Shown: positions 25,226-32,660, counted from the first letter of the stretch. The stretch is 32,660 nucleotides of DNA from Phycisphaerae bacterium (GCA_030432035.1 JAUIHO010000033.1:1-32660), one strand, 5' to 3'. Program-made: numbers and translations. Notes: generated from the letters alone by a model not told the origin.

Positions 25226-25495
25226 TTAAGGCACGTTGAAATTCAGCAGAAACTCGACGAGTCGATCCCCCTCCTCGTCGTCCGTGGCTCCGACGGCCTC
25301 GGCGATTGCTTCACGCTGCTCGTCTTCGGTAAGCGTTTCGTCCATCTGTATCGCTTCCAACTGGTCCAGGGTGAGCCCCGGCACCAGTTCGGAGGGTACA
25401 GGTTCAAAACGCTCGAAACCGCACCCTAAGGGCATCGTCACGATCACGAGCAGCAGCAATGAAATTACGATTCGTAATTGACGCATGTCGGTCAT
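25226..25495 (-). CDS. Small hypothetical lipoprotein
   Basis: An 89-residue protein starting at ATG 25495, where AAGGT sits upstream (a longer in-frame start at 25603 would put 36 non-signal residues first). The hydrophobic stretch IVISLLLLVIVTMPLGC ends in a lipobox. The mature part is acidic, with LTLDQLEAIQMDETLTEDEQ and a final LLNFNVP. The acidic helical repeats are reminiscent of short secreted proteins in this lineage. Function unknown. It is likely the first gene of a two-gene unit with the next lipoprotein. Confidence 0.68.
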   Translation of the reverse strand: MTDMRQLRIVISLLLLVIVTMPLGCGFERFEPVPSELVPGLTLDQLEAIQMDETLTEDEQREAIAEAVGATDDEEGDRLVEFLLNFNVP

Positions 25496-25849
25496 TATCA
25501 GTACCTTTCGAGCGAGGCAGCGGCATACGCGCGCTATCCGCAGATTTTGTCGGACCCCTCGGATTATTCCCTTTAGATAGGCTTCCGAAAACCTAAGCCG
25601 CAAAGCCCGTTAATCTGGCGACGGGCGTCTTATCGGCTCATGCAGGTGCAACCGACCGGTCGCACGTGTGAATCATGGGGGTTGCGACGGGTGAAATCTG
25701 CGCTTTGGCTCGCCCATTGCTCGAACGAAGCATGTCGATATACACGCTGCGAGAATGCCGGAGCACTTTTGATGAGCCGATAAAACGTCGGCGGTTCGTT
25801 TTGATACAATGATAAGGTAGGCGCGCTCGCGCAATCTGAAAGGACGGCT

Positions 25850-26728
25850 ATGTTACCGATCGGCGTTTCACGTATGCACTGGATGCTCGCTCTTCTTATT
25901 GTGATGTGCGGCATTTCGCATCAAGCCGTTGCACAGGATCGACCGACCGAGCCCGCCCCATTAGCCGATGCACACGCGGCGATTATTCGGCGCGCCGCCG
26001 CGCCATTGAGCGATATTCTCAACAACCGCGCGGATGATGAGGATATGCGGTCGTTGCGCTCGATCGTGAAAGACGCTAAGGATGCCCTGGCTCGGTATGA
26101 TTCGGAAACCAAAACCGACGGCAAGAATCGTAGCGCAAATCGCAAGCGGCTGTTGGCGGCATTGGCAACTGTGTTCGACGCCATTGCCAATCTCAACGAA
26201 AGCGACGACGCCCGTAACAATCTCACCGACGCCGCCATCGAACTCGAACTCTACGTTGACGATCCCGACAAGCACATCGCCGAAGCGGCGCGCTTGTGGC
26301 AAGGCTTGGCGTATCGCCTTGCCGGTAAGCCCGAGCGTAGCTTGAAAATTCTTCACCCGATATTAAAGCCGGGAACCCGCAGCGCCATCGACTTGTACGG
26401 TCGCTTCGAGCGCTGCCGCGCGCTGTCCGCCGCCGGTCGCCATGTGGCTGCCGTTGCGCTGGCCGTGCGCATTACTGAGGTCGCCCACGTGTGGCCAAAG
26501 GGTGCCGGCCCCGCGTTTACCGATGCCAATACCGCCGCCCGTCGCTTGACGGCCGACACCTATCGCGCGTGGGCCGCGGATCTCACGAAAGCGGGCGAAA
26601 CCGAACGCGCGGCAACCGCCCAACGTCGCGCGGAAGAAATCGACGCCGAAATCAAGGACGCGATGTTTGATAGCTTTAAGTTGGAATCGACGGTGATGGG
26701 TTTGGAATCGGATTCGACCAAGGATTAG
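25850..26728 (+). CDS. Secreted protein with TPR-like helical repeats, unknown function
   Basis: A 292-residue protein with AAAGGA before its ATG. A signal peptide (MHWMLALLIVMCG, cut after AVAQ) precedes an Ala/Arg/Asp-rich helical protein. Helix pairs such as AEAARLWQGLAYRLAGKPER and the similar ALSAAGRHVAAVALAVRI look like tetratricopeptide units, and ATAQRRAEEIDAEIKDAMF is a terminal helix. TPR proteins of this kind act as scaffolds in the periplasm or at the surface. I do not recognise a named family. It stands alone on the plus strand between minus-strand genes. Confidence 0.72.
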   Translation: MLPIGVSRMHWMLALLIVMCGISHQAVAQDRPTEPAPLADAHAAIIRRAAAPLSDILNNRADDEDMRSLRSIVKDAKDALARYDSETKTDGKNRSANRKRLLAALATVFDAIANLNESDDARNNLTDAAIELELYVDDPDKHIAEAARLWQGLAYRLAGKPERSLKILHPILKPGTRSAIDLYGRFERCRALSAAGRHVAAVALAVRITEVAHVWPKGAGPAFTDANTAARRLTADTYRAWAADLTKAGETERAATAQRRAEEIDAEIKDAMFDSFKLESTVMGLESDSTKD

Positions 26729-26832
26729 GGCACTCGCCAACGTTTACGCCCCCTCCCTTACATCTCCGAAAACTGACGCGTCATCCGACGCCGATGGATG
26801 CGGCTTTATAGCTCAGAAACGTTTCGCTGTTA

Positions 26833-26868
26833 CAAGGATGACTCAGAATCCTTGCCGCGAAGACGCGG
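26833..26868. repeat. Two adjacent small hairpins in intergenic DNA
   Basis: CAAGGAT/ATCCTTG (26833-26839 with 26848-26854) is followed directly by CCGCG-AAGA-CGCGG (26855-26868). They lie between the convergent genes ending at 26728 and 26914. No T-run follows. Confidence 0.45.
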
Positions 26869-26913
26869 CGGCTCTGCATGGCGACACCCTTGAAGCAATA
26901 ATTACAAGCTCAC

Positions 26914-27954
26914 CTAGTTCGCCGGCGTCATCTTCTCGTTCTTCTTAGCCTTGCGGCCCGGAACCTTCGGGTAACGTTCCTTTAACCGCTTCACGCGGAA
27001 CTCATCGATATGCGCGCCGTCGTAGGCGGCGTTCCAGATACCTGCCAACATCGAACCAGCCGCCAGCAAGCGATCTTCAATAAATTGCTTACCGCGCGCC
27101 TGTCGCAAGCGGCCCGATTTTTCTAGCTCGTACAACGGCCCAACCAGTTCGTTCGACTCGCGCAGGTAACCAAGAATCTCGCGCCAATAACGTTCGTTAT
27201 TCACCGTGCGCGCCGGCAATACGCGCGCTTTCATGTCGTCGTAATTGATGTGATGTAGGCGAATGACGTCGTCATCGATGAACGCATGAAACGACTTATC
27301 CGTCGTGTATTCGTGCGGGTTGTCGCCCGCCCATCCGTTGAAGTGCTTGGTCAAATGCAACGGCTGCGAACCATCACCAACGTAATGACTAAGAATGCCC
27401 ATGTGATAGACAATGTTCTCGCGCGCATTCTCGATCATCTCGTCGGTAACGCGATCGGGATGGGCTTTAAACGTTTTAAGCTGCGTCCAACCGGCGGCGA
27501 TCGTCCATTGCAACTCGGCGATTTCGTGCGCGAGCAGCCCCGGCACGTGATGCACGTACGCCTTGTCCTTATCTTCAATCTTGGGCGTCTTTAGGCCGTC
27601 GTGATGCGCCTTGTACATCGCAATATGGTCGGTATAAGCCCGGCGCAGTTCCGGCATGGTCTCGAGCGTGAGCCCGAAGTCCAGCAGGAGCTCGACATCG
27701 ATGTAATGGTCGGGATTGTTGACGTGATCGAGGTGCACGTTGTGCTGCCCCCGCCAACGGTCAGGCTCGGCCGAGAGATACACCAGCCGCTTCCGATATT
27801 TCTCCGAACGCACCCAGTCAGGCAGATTCTTGCCCAGCGCATCGTGAGCCAAATAGGTGACGATCGCGTGCCCGTCCTCGTCCCAAGCATGCGCGGCTGG
27901 CAAGCTGCCCAGAGCGATTCCCAAAATTACCAGAATGACTAACCGACGCTTCAT
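26914..27954 (-). CDS. S1/P1-nuclease-like zinc hydrolase (secreted)
   Basis: A 346-residue secreted protein. A signal peptide ends AHA, which makes Trp the first mature residue (AWDEDGHAIVTYLA). That is the hallmark of the S1/P1 nuclease and zinc-dependent phospholipase C fold, where the N-terminal Trp amine and carbonyl bind zinc. Further ligand candidates are His at DEDGH, and the NIVYHMGILSHYVGDGSQPLH segment, with the family's H...H-xxx-D pattern. Substrate (RNA, single-stranded DNA or phospholipid) cannot be told from sequence. The C-terminus is Lys/Arg-rich. The gene is monocistronic. Confidence 0.85.
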   Translation of the reverse strand: MKRRLVILVILGIALGSLPAAHAWDEDGHAIVTYLAHDALGKNLPDWVRSEKYRKRLVYLSAEPDRWRGQHNVHLDHVNNPDHYIDVELLLDFGLTLETMPELRRAYTDHIAMYKAHHDGLKTPKIEDKDKAYVHHVPGLLAHEIAELQWTIAAGWTQLKTFKAHPDRVTDEMIENARENIVYHMGILSHYVGDGSQPLHLTKHFNGWAGDNPHEYTTDKSFHAFIDDDVIRLHHINYDDMKARVLPARTVNNERYWREILGYLRESNELVGPLYELEKSGRLRQARGKQFIEDRLLAAGSMLAGIWNAAYDGAHIDEFRVKRLKERYPKVPGRKAKKNEKMTPAN

Positions 27955-28282
27955 CGTGAATATCCCCTATCGGAAGAGAGCCTCATCTACGGCCTAGCTG
28001 CCGCCTGAGGCGAGTGTATGGCGGATCGTGCGGCTTGCCAGCCGCCTGTGAAACGCCCCATCAGGAACGCGAGGCAACGTGTCCGGTAACCCATTCCAGC
28101 CCGATATTGGTGAGTTTCGACCTCAACCATTGAGAACCCACCGTTTTGCGGGGATAATCAGGTGAGTTCCTCCCGGCCGACAGGCCTGCGTTGACAAAAT
28201 CGCCGTTTCTACGACACTTTAGGGTTCGCTTGCGAGTACGTGCGGGATGCCGCATTTGCGCGTCAGCGTCGGTAAGAGGTGC
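27955..28282. other. Intergenic region
   Basis: 328 bases between divergent genes. It contains the hairpin GCGGCT-TGCC-AGCCGC at 28030-28045; otherwise I see nothing. Confidence 0.5.
28030..28045. repeat. GCGGCT-TGCC-AGCCGC hairpin
   Basis: A six-base perfect stem with a four-base loop. It resembles other short intergenic palindromes in this window. Confidence 0.5.
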
Positions 28283-28990
28283 ATGGTGAGTCATTCCCGT
28301 ATCTGCACAACTTTGGCTTGTTTGATCGCGGTTGCCGTGATGGTGCCCGCGTTTGCGACCCCCGAACCCGCCGCTGCGCCGGTTTCGTGGGAATTCCAGA
28401 TGAAGCCCACGATCCCCTACCGGATCACGGCGTCGACCAAAAAAGGTAACCAGACCTACTGGTACTTCCTTTACAAAGTGGTCAACAACACCGGCGAAGA
28501 TCGACCGTTCCACCCGGAAATTGTGCGGGTGAACCAGATCATGAGCGAAGTGCCGGCAGACAAAGCCCGCGAAAAGCCGGGTGACGCGTCGAGCATCACC
28601 GTCGATCCCGCGATCGTCGGTCTTGAAAAGAGCGTGTTTGAAGCCATCAAAGAGCGCCACAAGGCGACGCATCCATTTCTGATGCACCCGGTGGATGCCA
28701 TCACCACGCTCCGCCAAGGCAGCGACAACGCAATATCCAGCGTTGCCGTGTTCAAAGAGTTGGACCCGCGCGTCGCGCGGTTTACCTACTACTTCACCGG
28801 CCTTTCCGGCGAGCAGATCATTCGACCGAACCCGTTGTTTGATCCGCAAAAGCCCGCCGATGAAGAAGCGAACCCACGGGTCTTTGTGCTACGCAAGACG
28901 TGGTCGATGCCCTACATTCTGCCGGGCGACGCACAAACGCGGCGCTTTGCCAAGCCGCGCTTGATTCAGGCTGAATGGGTGATGCGCTAA
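28283..28990 (+). CDS. Hypothetical secreted protein (planctomycete-type)
   Basis: A 235-residue protein. I prefer ATG 28283 (MVSHSRICTT), preceded by AGAGG, over the ATG at 28247, which would add 12 residues. The signal peptide is followed by VSWEFQMKPTIPYRITASTK, then WYFLYKVVNNTGEDRPFHPE, a beta-rich domain start. This W-Y...NNTG-D pattern is what I recall from a planctomycete family of secreted proteins without known function. The rest is beta-rich with no catalytic motif. It ends 72 bases before rpmA and could be co-transcribed with it. Confidence 0.7.
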   Translation: MVSHSRICTTLACLIAVAVMVPAFATPEPAAAPVSWEFQMKPTIPYRITASTKKGNQTYWYFLYKVVNNTGEDRPFHPEIVRVNQIMSEVPADKAREKPGDASSITVDPAIVGLEKSVFEAIKERHKATHPFLMHPVDAITTLRQGSDNAISSVAVFKELDPRVARFTYYFTGLSGEQIIRPNPLFDPQKPADEEANPRVFVLRKTWSMPYILPGDAQTRRFAKPRLIQAEWVMR

Positions 28991-29062
28991 GACGAATTCG
29001 ATAACCACCCTGCTGCTGGCGGGGACTCGCAGGAACGACACTGTTTAACGAGGCGAAGTGAT

Positions 29063-29308
29063 ATGGCTCATAAAAAAGGACAGGGCTCGACCCGTAACGG
29101 ACGCGACAGTTTGCCACAATTCCGTGGCATCAAGCGCTACGACGGTCAGCAGGTAACCACCGGCACAATCTTGGTGCGTCAGTGCGGCACGCCGTTTAAG
29201 CCGGGCATGTACGTCGGCCGCGGCAAAGATGACACGCTGTTCGCCCTGCGCGACGGCAAGGTCGTCTTTCAGGGTCGCCGCGTCTCGGTCGATCCGGCTC
29301 AGAACTAA
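29063..29308 (+). CDS. rpmA: 50S ribosomal protein L27
   Basis: An 81-residue protein. [16 protein letters not shown] is the standard L27 start, and [20 protein letters not shown] and [17 protein letters not shown] are the conserved core. L27's N-terminal tail reaches the peptidyl transferase centre. There is no cleavable N-terminal extension like that of Firmicutes L27. Unusually, rplU is not upstream and obgE is not downstream, although rplU-rpmA-obgE is widespread in bacteria. A terminator follows at 29343. Confidence 0.97.
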   Translation: MAHKKGQGSTRNGRDSLPQFRGIKRYDGQQVTTGTILVRQCGTPFKPGMYVGRGKDDTLFALRDGKVVFQGRRVSVDPAQN

Positions 29309-29342
29309 GCGTTCGACTGCCCCCCCATTCTCGAAGACATCG

Positions 29343-29365
29343 AAAGCCCGTACTGCGGGCTTTTT
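29343..29365 (+). terminator. Intrinsic terminator after rpmA
   Basis: AAAGCCCG, loop TACTG, CGGGC, then five T. It lies 35 bases after the rpmA stop codon. Confidence 0.88.
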
Positions 29366-29386
29366 GCTTGCGCCGATGGTTGCAAG

Positions 29387-29415
29387 TTGACAGACCGCTG
29401 CATATTCGGCATATT
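29387..29415 (+). promoter_or_regulatory. Candidate sigma70 promoter for a short transcript
   Basis: TTGACA (29387-29392) is a perfect -35. A 17-base spacer leads to CATATT (29410-29415), which matches TATAAT at four of six positions. It lies between two terminators, so it would start a short independent RNA. Confidence 0.5.
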
Positions 29416-29477
29416 GCTCGACGGCAACACGAGGTTGCGGAGCAAATTTGCCCGCAGCCGCCCCACTGAACAGGTGC

Positions 29478-29579
29478 ATGATGAAGCTTCTCGTAAATGA
29501 CAAATGCCCGCTCTTCGATCCGCTGATGCGGAAGCGCGTCGCTGCCGTCATTGCATATATTGGAGGCTTCCACCCCTAA
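29478..29579 (+). CDS. Possible 33-residue peptide
   Basis: An open frame from ATG 29478 to TAA 29577. It has a moderately hydrophobic C-terminal half (VAAVIAYIGGF). There is only a weak AGG before the ATG. It lies inside the promoter-to-terminator interval and is an alternative explanation to a non-coding RNA. Confidence 0.25.
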   Translation: MMKLLVNDKCPLFDPLMRKRVAAVIAYIGGFHP

Positions 29580-29609
29580 GGTCCTGTTGCGTTTTTTGAA
29601 CTGAACCAA

Positions 29610-29646
29610 GGCCCCGGAAGCGTTTCTCGTTTCCGGGGCCTTTTTT
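29610..29646 (+). terminator. Strong intrinsic terminator
   Basis: GGCCCCGGAA (29610-29619), loop of 11, TTCCGGGGCC (29631-29640), then six T. There is no annotated gene for it to serve other than the short transcript starting near 29422. Confidence 0.93.
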
Positions 29647-29664
29647 GTTTGTGAGAAAATTGAA

Positions 29665-31245
29665 GTGTCTTACACCAACTCAACCACTTTGCAGTCTCCC
29701 GAAACCGAGGCCATGCCCGGTATTCGAAGCGAAGTGACGCGCCTGCTCGTGCTGGCCTTGCCCATCATCACGTTGATGGTCACCCGCATGCTGATGGGTT
29801 TCGTCGACTTCTCGATGGTGTCGCGCCTGGGAACCGACGCCACGGCAGCAATCAGTCCGGCCACGATTTTTGTGTTCAACATCATGGTGCTCGGCATGGG
29901 GCCGGCCACCAGTGCGCAAACCTTTGCGGCGCAGTGTATGGGGCGCGGCGATAAGAAAAAAGCTGCTGCCTATGCCTGGCAGACGATCTATCTCGGTCTC
30001 GTGTTCCTCGCCCTGTCGTGGCCCATTTCGATGCTGGCCGACAACATGTGGTCGCTGTTCAACACCGACGAACGCGTGAGCACATTGGCCGTCGATTACT
30101 GTCGCATCGCGTTCTGGAGCATGGGCTTTTCCGTCGTCGCATTCGGCCTCGAAGGCTTCTTCAACGGTGTACAAAAACCCGCCGTGGCGTTGTGGTCGGC
30201 CATCATTGCGTTGGCCGTCAATATCGTCGTGAACTACGCGTTGATCTTCGGTCATTTCGGCATGCCCGCGCTGGGTATCAAGGGCGCCGCATACGCCACA
30301 GTCTTCGCGTGGATCGTGCGCACCAGCATCTGCGTCGGCGTTCTCGTGTTCTCGCGCGAGTTTCGCGAAGAGTACGATTCGTTAAAGTCTTGGCGCTTCA
30401 ACGCCAAGCTGATGCGCGACTACCTAAAGATCGGATGGCCGGTCGCGTTACAGTTCGTGCTCGACGTCGGCGCGTGGAACGTGTTCACCAACATCATCAT
30501 CGCCAGCTACGGCGTGCAGGCGCTGGCCGCGAGCAACATCGGTTTTCAGTTGCTGCACCTGTCGTTCATGCCCGCCATCGGCATCGGTATCGCCGCCAGT
30601 TCGCTGATCGGTCACGCCATTGGAGAGTCGCGCCATCGGTTGGCGGCTTACCGAGCACGTGTCGGCGTGGGCGTGAATGCATGCTTCATGGGTTGCATCG
30701 GCCTGTTGTTTTTCTTCGGTCGCTATTGGCTGCCGACGTTTTTCAACACCGACAATGATCCCGAAGTTGTGCGACTCGCCGCCGTCGTTCTCTTTTGGGC
30801 GGCAACGTATCAGTTGTTTGACGCGTTCGGCATTACCTATTCGTTCGCTTTGCGAGCGGCGGGCGATACCTTCTGGTCGGCGATTGCGGTGATTGCCCAT
30901 TGTTGGGTCATCTTTGTCGGCGGCGGCATTTTGGCCAGTCGCTTTTTCCCCGACTTCGGCATCGATGGACCGTGGCTGATGTGCACGATCTACATCGCCA
31001 CGCTCAGCATGGTGCTGTGGCGTCGCTTTGAAGGTGGTAAATGGAAGGAGATTCGACTGTTCGGTGCGGATGCTGCGACGGACGATTCGTCTGGAGATCA
31101 CTTACCGGAAAACCCGAATGTCGATGAACGCATCGCCGAATGCCCAAATCCGCCCGTTTACACCGCCCTACAACCGGATGCGGAACTGCCGCTATCCCGT
31201 CAGATTGCCACCAATGAAAAAACTGAAAGCGAGGTGCGTCAGTGA
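29665..31245 (+). CDS. MATE family efflux transporter
   Basis: A 526-residue membrane protein with about 12 hydrophobic helices. MATE signatures include LPIITLMVTRMLMGFVDFSM in the first helix, GMGPATSAQTFAAQCMGRGD after the second, an FNGVQKPAVALWS segment, a GIKGAAYATVF segment, and the second half with ALAASNIGFQL. MATE pumps export drugs or metabolites against Na+ or H+. The C-terminus has an extra polar tail of about 60 residues (from about 465), unusual for the family. The start is uncertain: GTG 29665, or ATG 29713, which keeps the whole first helix. Its stop overlaps the GNAT start by four bases. Confidence 0.9.
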   Translation: MSYTNSTTLQSPETEAMPGIRSEVTRLLVLALPIITLMVTRMLMGFVDFSMVSRLGTDATAAISPATIFVFNIMVLGMGPATSAQTFAAQCMGRGDKKKAAAYAWQTIYLGLVFLALSWPISMLADNMWSLFNTDERVSTLAVDYCRIAFWSMGFSVVAFGLEGFFNGVQKPAVALWSAIIALAVNIVVNYALIFGHFGMPALGIKGAAYATVFAWIVRTSICVGVLVFSREFREEYDSLKSWRFNAKLMRDYLKIGWPVALQFVLDVGAWNVFTNIIIASYGVQALAASNIGFQLLHLSFMPAIGIGIAASSLIGHAIGESRHRLAAYRARVGVGVNACFMGCIGLLFFFGRYWLPTFFNTDNDPEVVRLAAVVLFWAATYQLFDAFGITYSFALRAAGDTFWSAIAVIAHCWVIFVGGGILASRFFPDFGIDGPWLMCTIYIATLSMVLWRRFEGGKWKEIRLFGADAATDDSSGDHLPENPNVDERIAECPNPPVYTALQPDAELPLSRQIATNEKTESEVRQ

Positions 31246-31793
31246 GCAACCCGCATACAGAGATTCAAACGCAACGATTGTGCTTGCGCCCCGGCGCGAT
31301 TCCCGAACTCAAAGTCGCGGCGGCAAAGTCGATCGGTTTACTCGGCGATTTGCTGAGCGCCGACATCGCAGAAGATTGGCCGCCGGATCTGATGCAGGAT
31401 GCGTTTGACCCCGTGGCCGAATTATTGGCGTCGGGCCAAACCGAAATGCCGTGGTCGATGTATTGGATCATCACGCGCGAGCCGCGCATCGCTATCGGCA
31501 CAGTAGGCTTTAAGGCCGGGCCGAAGGATGGACGCGTCGATCTGGGATACACGGTCGTGGCATCGCACCAACGACGCGGCTACGCCAGCGAAGCAGTCGC
31601 TGCATTGATCGACATCGCGTTTAAGGACGCTCGTGTCGAACGCGTCGTCGGCGAAACGTTGCCAGAGCTGATCCCGTCGATGGGCGTAATGGAAAAGGTC
31701 GGCATGCACCGCGTTGCCGATTCGACGACGGGCTATTCCGATGAGGAAGGCGTCGTGCAGTATGAGATGACGCGGGAGGAATACGCGCGTTAA
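31242..31793 (+). CDS. GNAT family N-acetyltransferase (RimJ/RimL-like)
   Basis: A 183-residue protein. Its GTG at 31242 overlaps the MATE stop (GTGA), so it is coupled to the transporter. The pattern IQTQRLCLRPGAIPEL at the start, RIAIGTVGFKAGPKDGRVDL, the acetyl-CoA loop HQRRGYASEAVAAL and IPSMGVMEKVGMHRV near the C-terminus match the RimJ/RimL-type GNAT subfamily. The substrate is unknown; coupling to a MATE pump is suggestive of drug or metabolite modification. The stop codon is shared as TTAA with the convergent gene. Confidence 0.85.
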   Translation: MSNPHTEIQTQRLCLRPGAIPELKVAAAKSIGLLGDLLSADIAEDWPPDLMQDAFDPVAELLASGQTEMPWSMYWIITREPRIAIGTVGFKAGPKDGRVDLGYTVVASHQRRGYASEAVAALIDIAFKDARVERVVGETLPELIPSMGVMEKVGMHRVADSTTGYSDEEGVVQYEMTREEYAR

Positions 31794-32660
31794 CGCGGCG
31801 ATCGAACCAAGTAAATATCGCCCGTTCGCTCTAGCCCGAAGCCGGGCAGAGCGGGCGGGTGATCTCGATCGCGCGGGACAAGCACGACCGTGCTGCCTTC
31901 GCTCAGCTTCGCCTTTATGTCGGCTAGCATCTCGGATACATACGGCCCATCACCAATCACATCTATCGAAACATCCGACGATAGTCGCCCTTCAATCTGT
32001 TGATACCGCAAGGCGAAAGACGTCATTCGTTCGACAAAGAGCACCGTCCCGTCATCATCGACGGCCTGCATTATGGCATTGTTGAGCTGGTCGACATGGT
32101 CGTCACCGGCCCCCCACGGCACAAAGAACGCTTGATATCCATTTCGATACGGCTTGTTTCCGACCATGCCGCGCAACATGCCGCGCGCTTCAAGCGTTGC
32201 CGCCGTCGCTATGTAGATCAGCGGCGTGAGCGCAACAGAGATCGCTGCCAATAGACCAAGCCAGCGTGCCTGTGTAGGTCGGAGCCGCAAACGCACGGCA
32301 TCGAACCCCACAGCCGCAAATACGGCAAAGAAAAGGTACACCACAAAGAAATAGCTGTATTGATCGACAATCGAATAGCGTATGACAAAGAGACTGTATA
32401 TCGCAGCCTGCGTCAGCAGGCTAACGTATAGCACGCGCGGCAATCTGCGTCGCCCGGCAATCAGGCCGACGGGTACCAACGGGAGCAACACGTTCGGAAA
32501 GTTGTAACCGCAAAAGCCAATCGCTAAGCCGACGCCCTTAAGCGAGACGCTTGTATTGACCACGTCATTGCCATAGGTGCCGAACGCTGTCGATTTCAAC
32601 GTCGCGATAAGGTCTTGCCCCTGCTGATAGTCGTCATACATCACCATCAACAACGGCGTT
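31790..32660 (-). CDS. Polytopic membrane protein, C-terminal portion (GT-C/DUF2723-like), cut by window
   Basis: The frame is open to the window edge, so the start is missing. The visible 290 residues have four or so hydrophobic segments (LGLLAAISVALTPLIYIATA among them), then a soluble C-terminal domain with DQLNNAIMQAVDDDGTVLFV and a Y-Q motif (LRYQQIEG). This C-terminus resembles DUF2723 and other GT-C-type membrane glycosyltransferases, where a soluble domain follows many helices. The family call is tentative because the catalytic N-terminal loop is outside the window. Confidence 0.5.
   Translation of the reverse strand, partial: TPLLMVMYDDYQQGQDLIATLKSTAFGTYGNDVVNTSVSLKGVGLAIGFCGYNFPNVLLPLVPVGLIAGRRRLPRVLYVSLLTQAAIYSLFVIRYSIVDQYSYFFVVYLFFAVFAAVGFDAVRLRLRPTQARWLGLLAAISVALTPLIYIATAATLEARGMLRGMVGNKPYRNGYQAFFVPWGAGDDHVDQLNNAIMQAVDDDGTVLFVERMTSFALRYQQIEGRLSSDVSIDVIGDGPYVSEMLADIKAKLSEGSTVVLVPRDRDHPPALPGFGLERTGDIYLVRSPR

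Larger units (their letters stand above)
29422..29646 (+). ncRNA. Candidate small RNA gene (promoter to terminator, about 225 nt)
   Basis: The interval runs from just after the promoter to the T-run of the second terminator. It holds local stems: GCAAC-ACGAG-GTTGC (29424-29438), the palindrome GCAAATTTGC (29442-29451), and TCCGC-TGAT-GCGGA (29519-29532). I compared it by eye with tmRNA, SRP RNA, RNase P and 6S RNA and found no matching core motifs. It could also be the mRNA of the 33-residue frame at 29478-29579. No homology test was possible. Confidence 0.4.
29309..29664. other. Intergenic region with two terminators and a candidate promoter
   Basis: After rpmA: a terminator (29343-29365), a sigma70-like promoter (29387-29415), about 195 bases without a clear gene, and a second strong terminator (29610-29646). 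See the candidate RNA gene. Confidence 0.75.

Noticed and set aside
29045..29551. Long minus-strand frame across rpmA and its downstream region
   Set aside because: It overlaps the secure L27 gene on the opposite strand and has no recognisable domain.
29422..29640. Identity of the interval as tmRNA, SRP RNA, RNase P or 6S RNA
   Set aside because: None of the characteristic cores could be found by eye; the long 6S-type pairing of ends was not seen either.

Overview
The window is about 32.7 kb of high-GC bacterial chromosome (58% in a 60-base line I counted by hand in the pgpH-like gene). It most likely comes from the Planctomycetota, perhaps a Phycisphaerae-like lineage. The main evidence is the DUF1549/DUF1553 plus Tat-exported DUF1501 gene pair at the left end. 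Supporting signs are many small secreted lipoproteins, a HAF-repeat protein with a Cys-Gly-x-Gly C-terminal sorting tail, and palindromes headed GGGTGCCAC between genes. No phage, CRISPR array, rRNA or tRNA was seen.

Layout. 1-2903: the DUF1549/DUF1553 (5' truncated) and DUF1501 pair. 2937-5539: a membrane GT2 glycosyltransferase, a ComEA-like helix-hairpin-helix protein and a STAS protein. 5665-7089: the HAF-repeat surface protein. 7.3-9.8 kb: an accessory zone, with two AT-richer small genes (a colicin E9/pyocin-type immunity protein and a DUF7668-like protein), a YdeI-like protein, an AT-richer lipoprotein, and several hairpin repeats. 9834-12085: an Ig-like lipoprotein, a B12-binding-like protein lacking the histidine ligand, a terminator and repeats. 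12086-16551: a CASTOR/POLLUX-like channel coupled to a small membrane protein, a threonine-aldolase-like enzyme and a SAM hydroxide adenosyltransferase.

16925-22530 is a tight plus-strand operon: pgpH-like c-di-AMP phosphodiesterase, ybeY, a nitrilase-fold protein without its catalytic residues, a CorC/HlyC protein, and recO. It combines elements of the Firmicutes yqfF-ybeY-...-recO cluster and the proteobacterial ybeZ-ybeY-corC-lnt cluster. On the minus strand follow ribE-pdxA and two small lipoproteins. The right end holds a TPR-like secreted protein, an S1/P1-nuclease-like protein, a secreted protein of unknown function, a stand-alone rpmA, a MATE transporter overlapping a GNAT acetyltransferase, and the end of a polytopic membrane protein cut by the window.

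The best candidates for something undescribed are: (1) the orphan immunity-gene pair in an AT-richer patch next to covarying inverted hairpins; (2) a promoter-to-terminator unit of about 230 nt just after rpmA, which may be a small RNA or a 33-residue peptide gene; (3) the nitrilase pseudoenzyme inside the pgpH-ybeY-corC-recO operon; (4) the His-less B12-domain protein with a poly-arginine tail.
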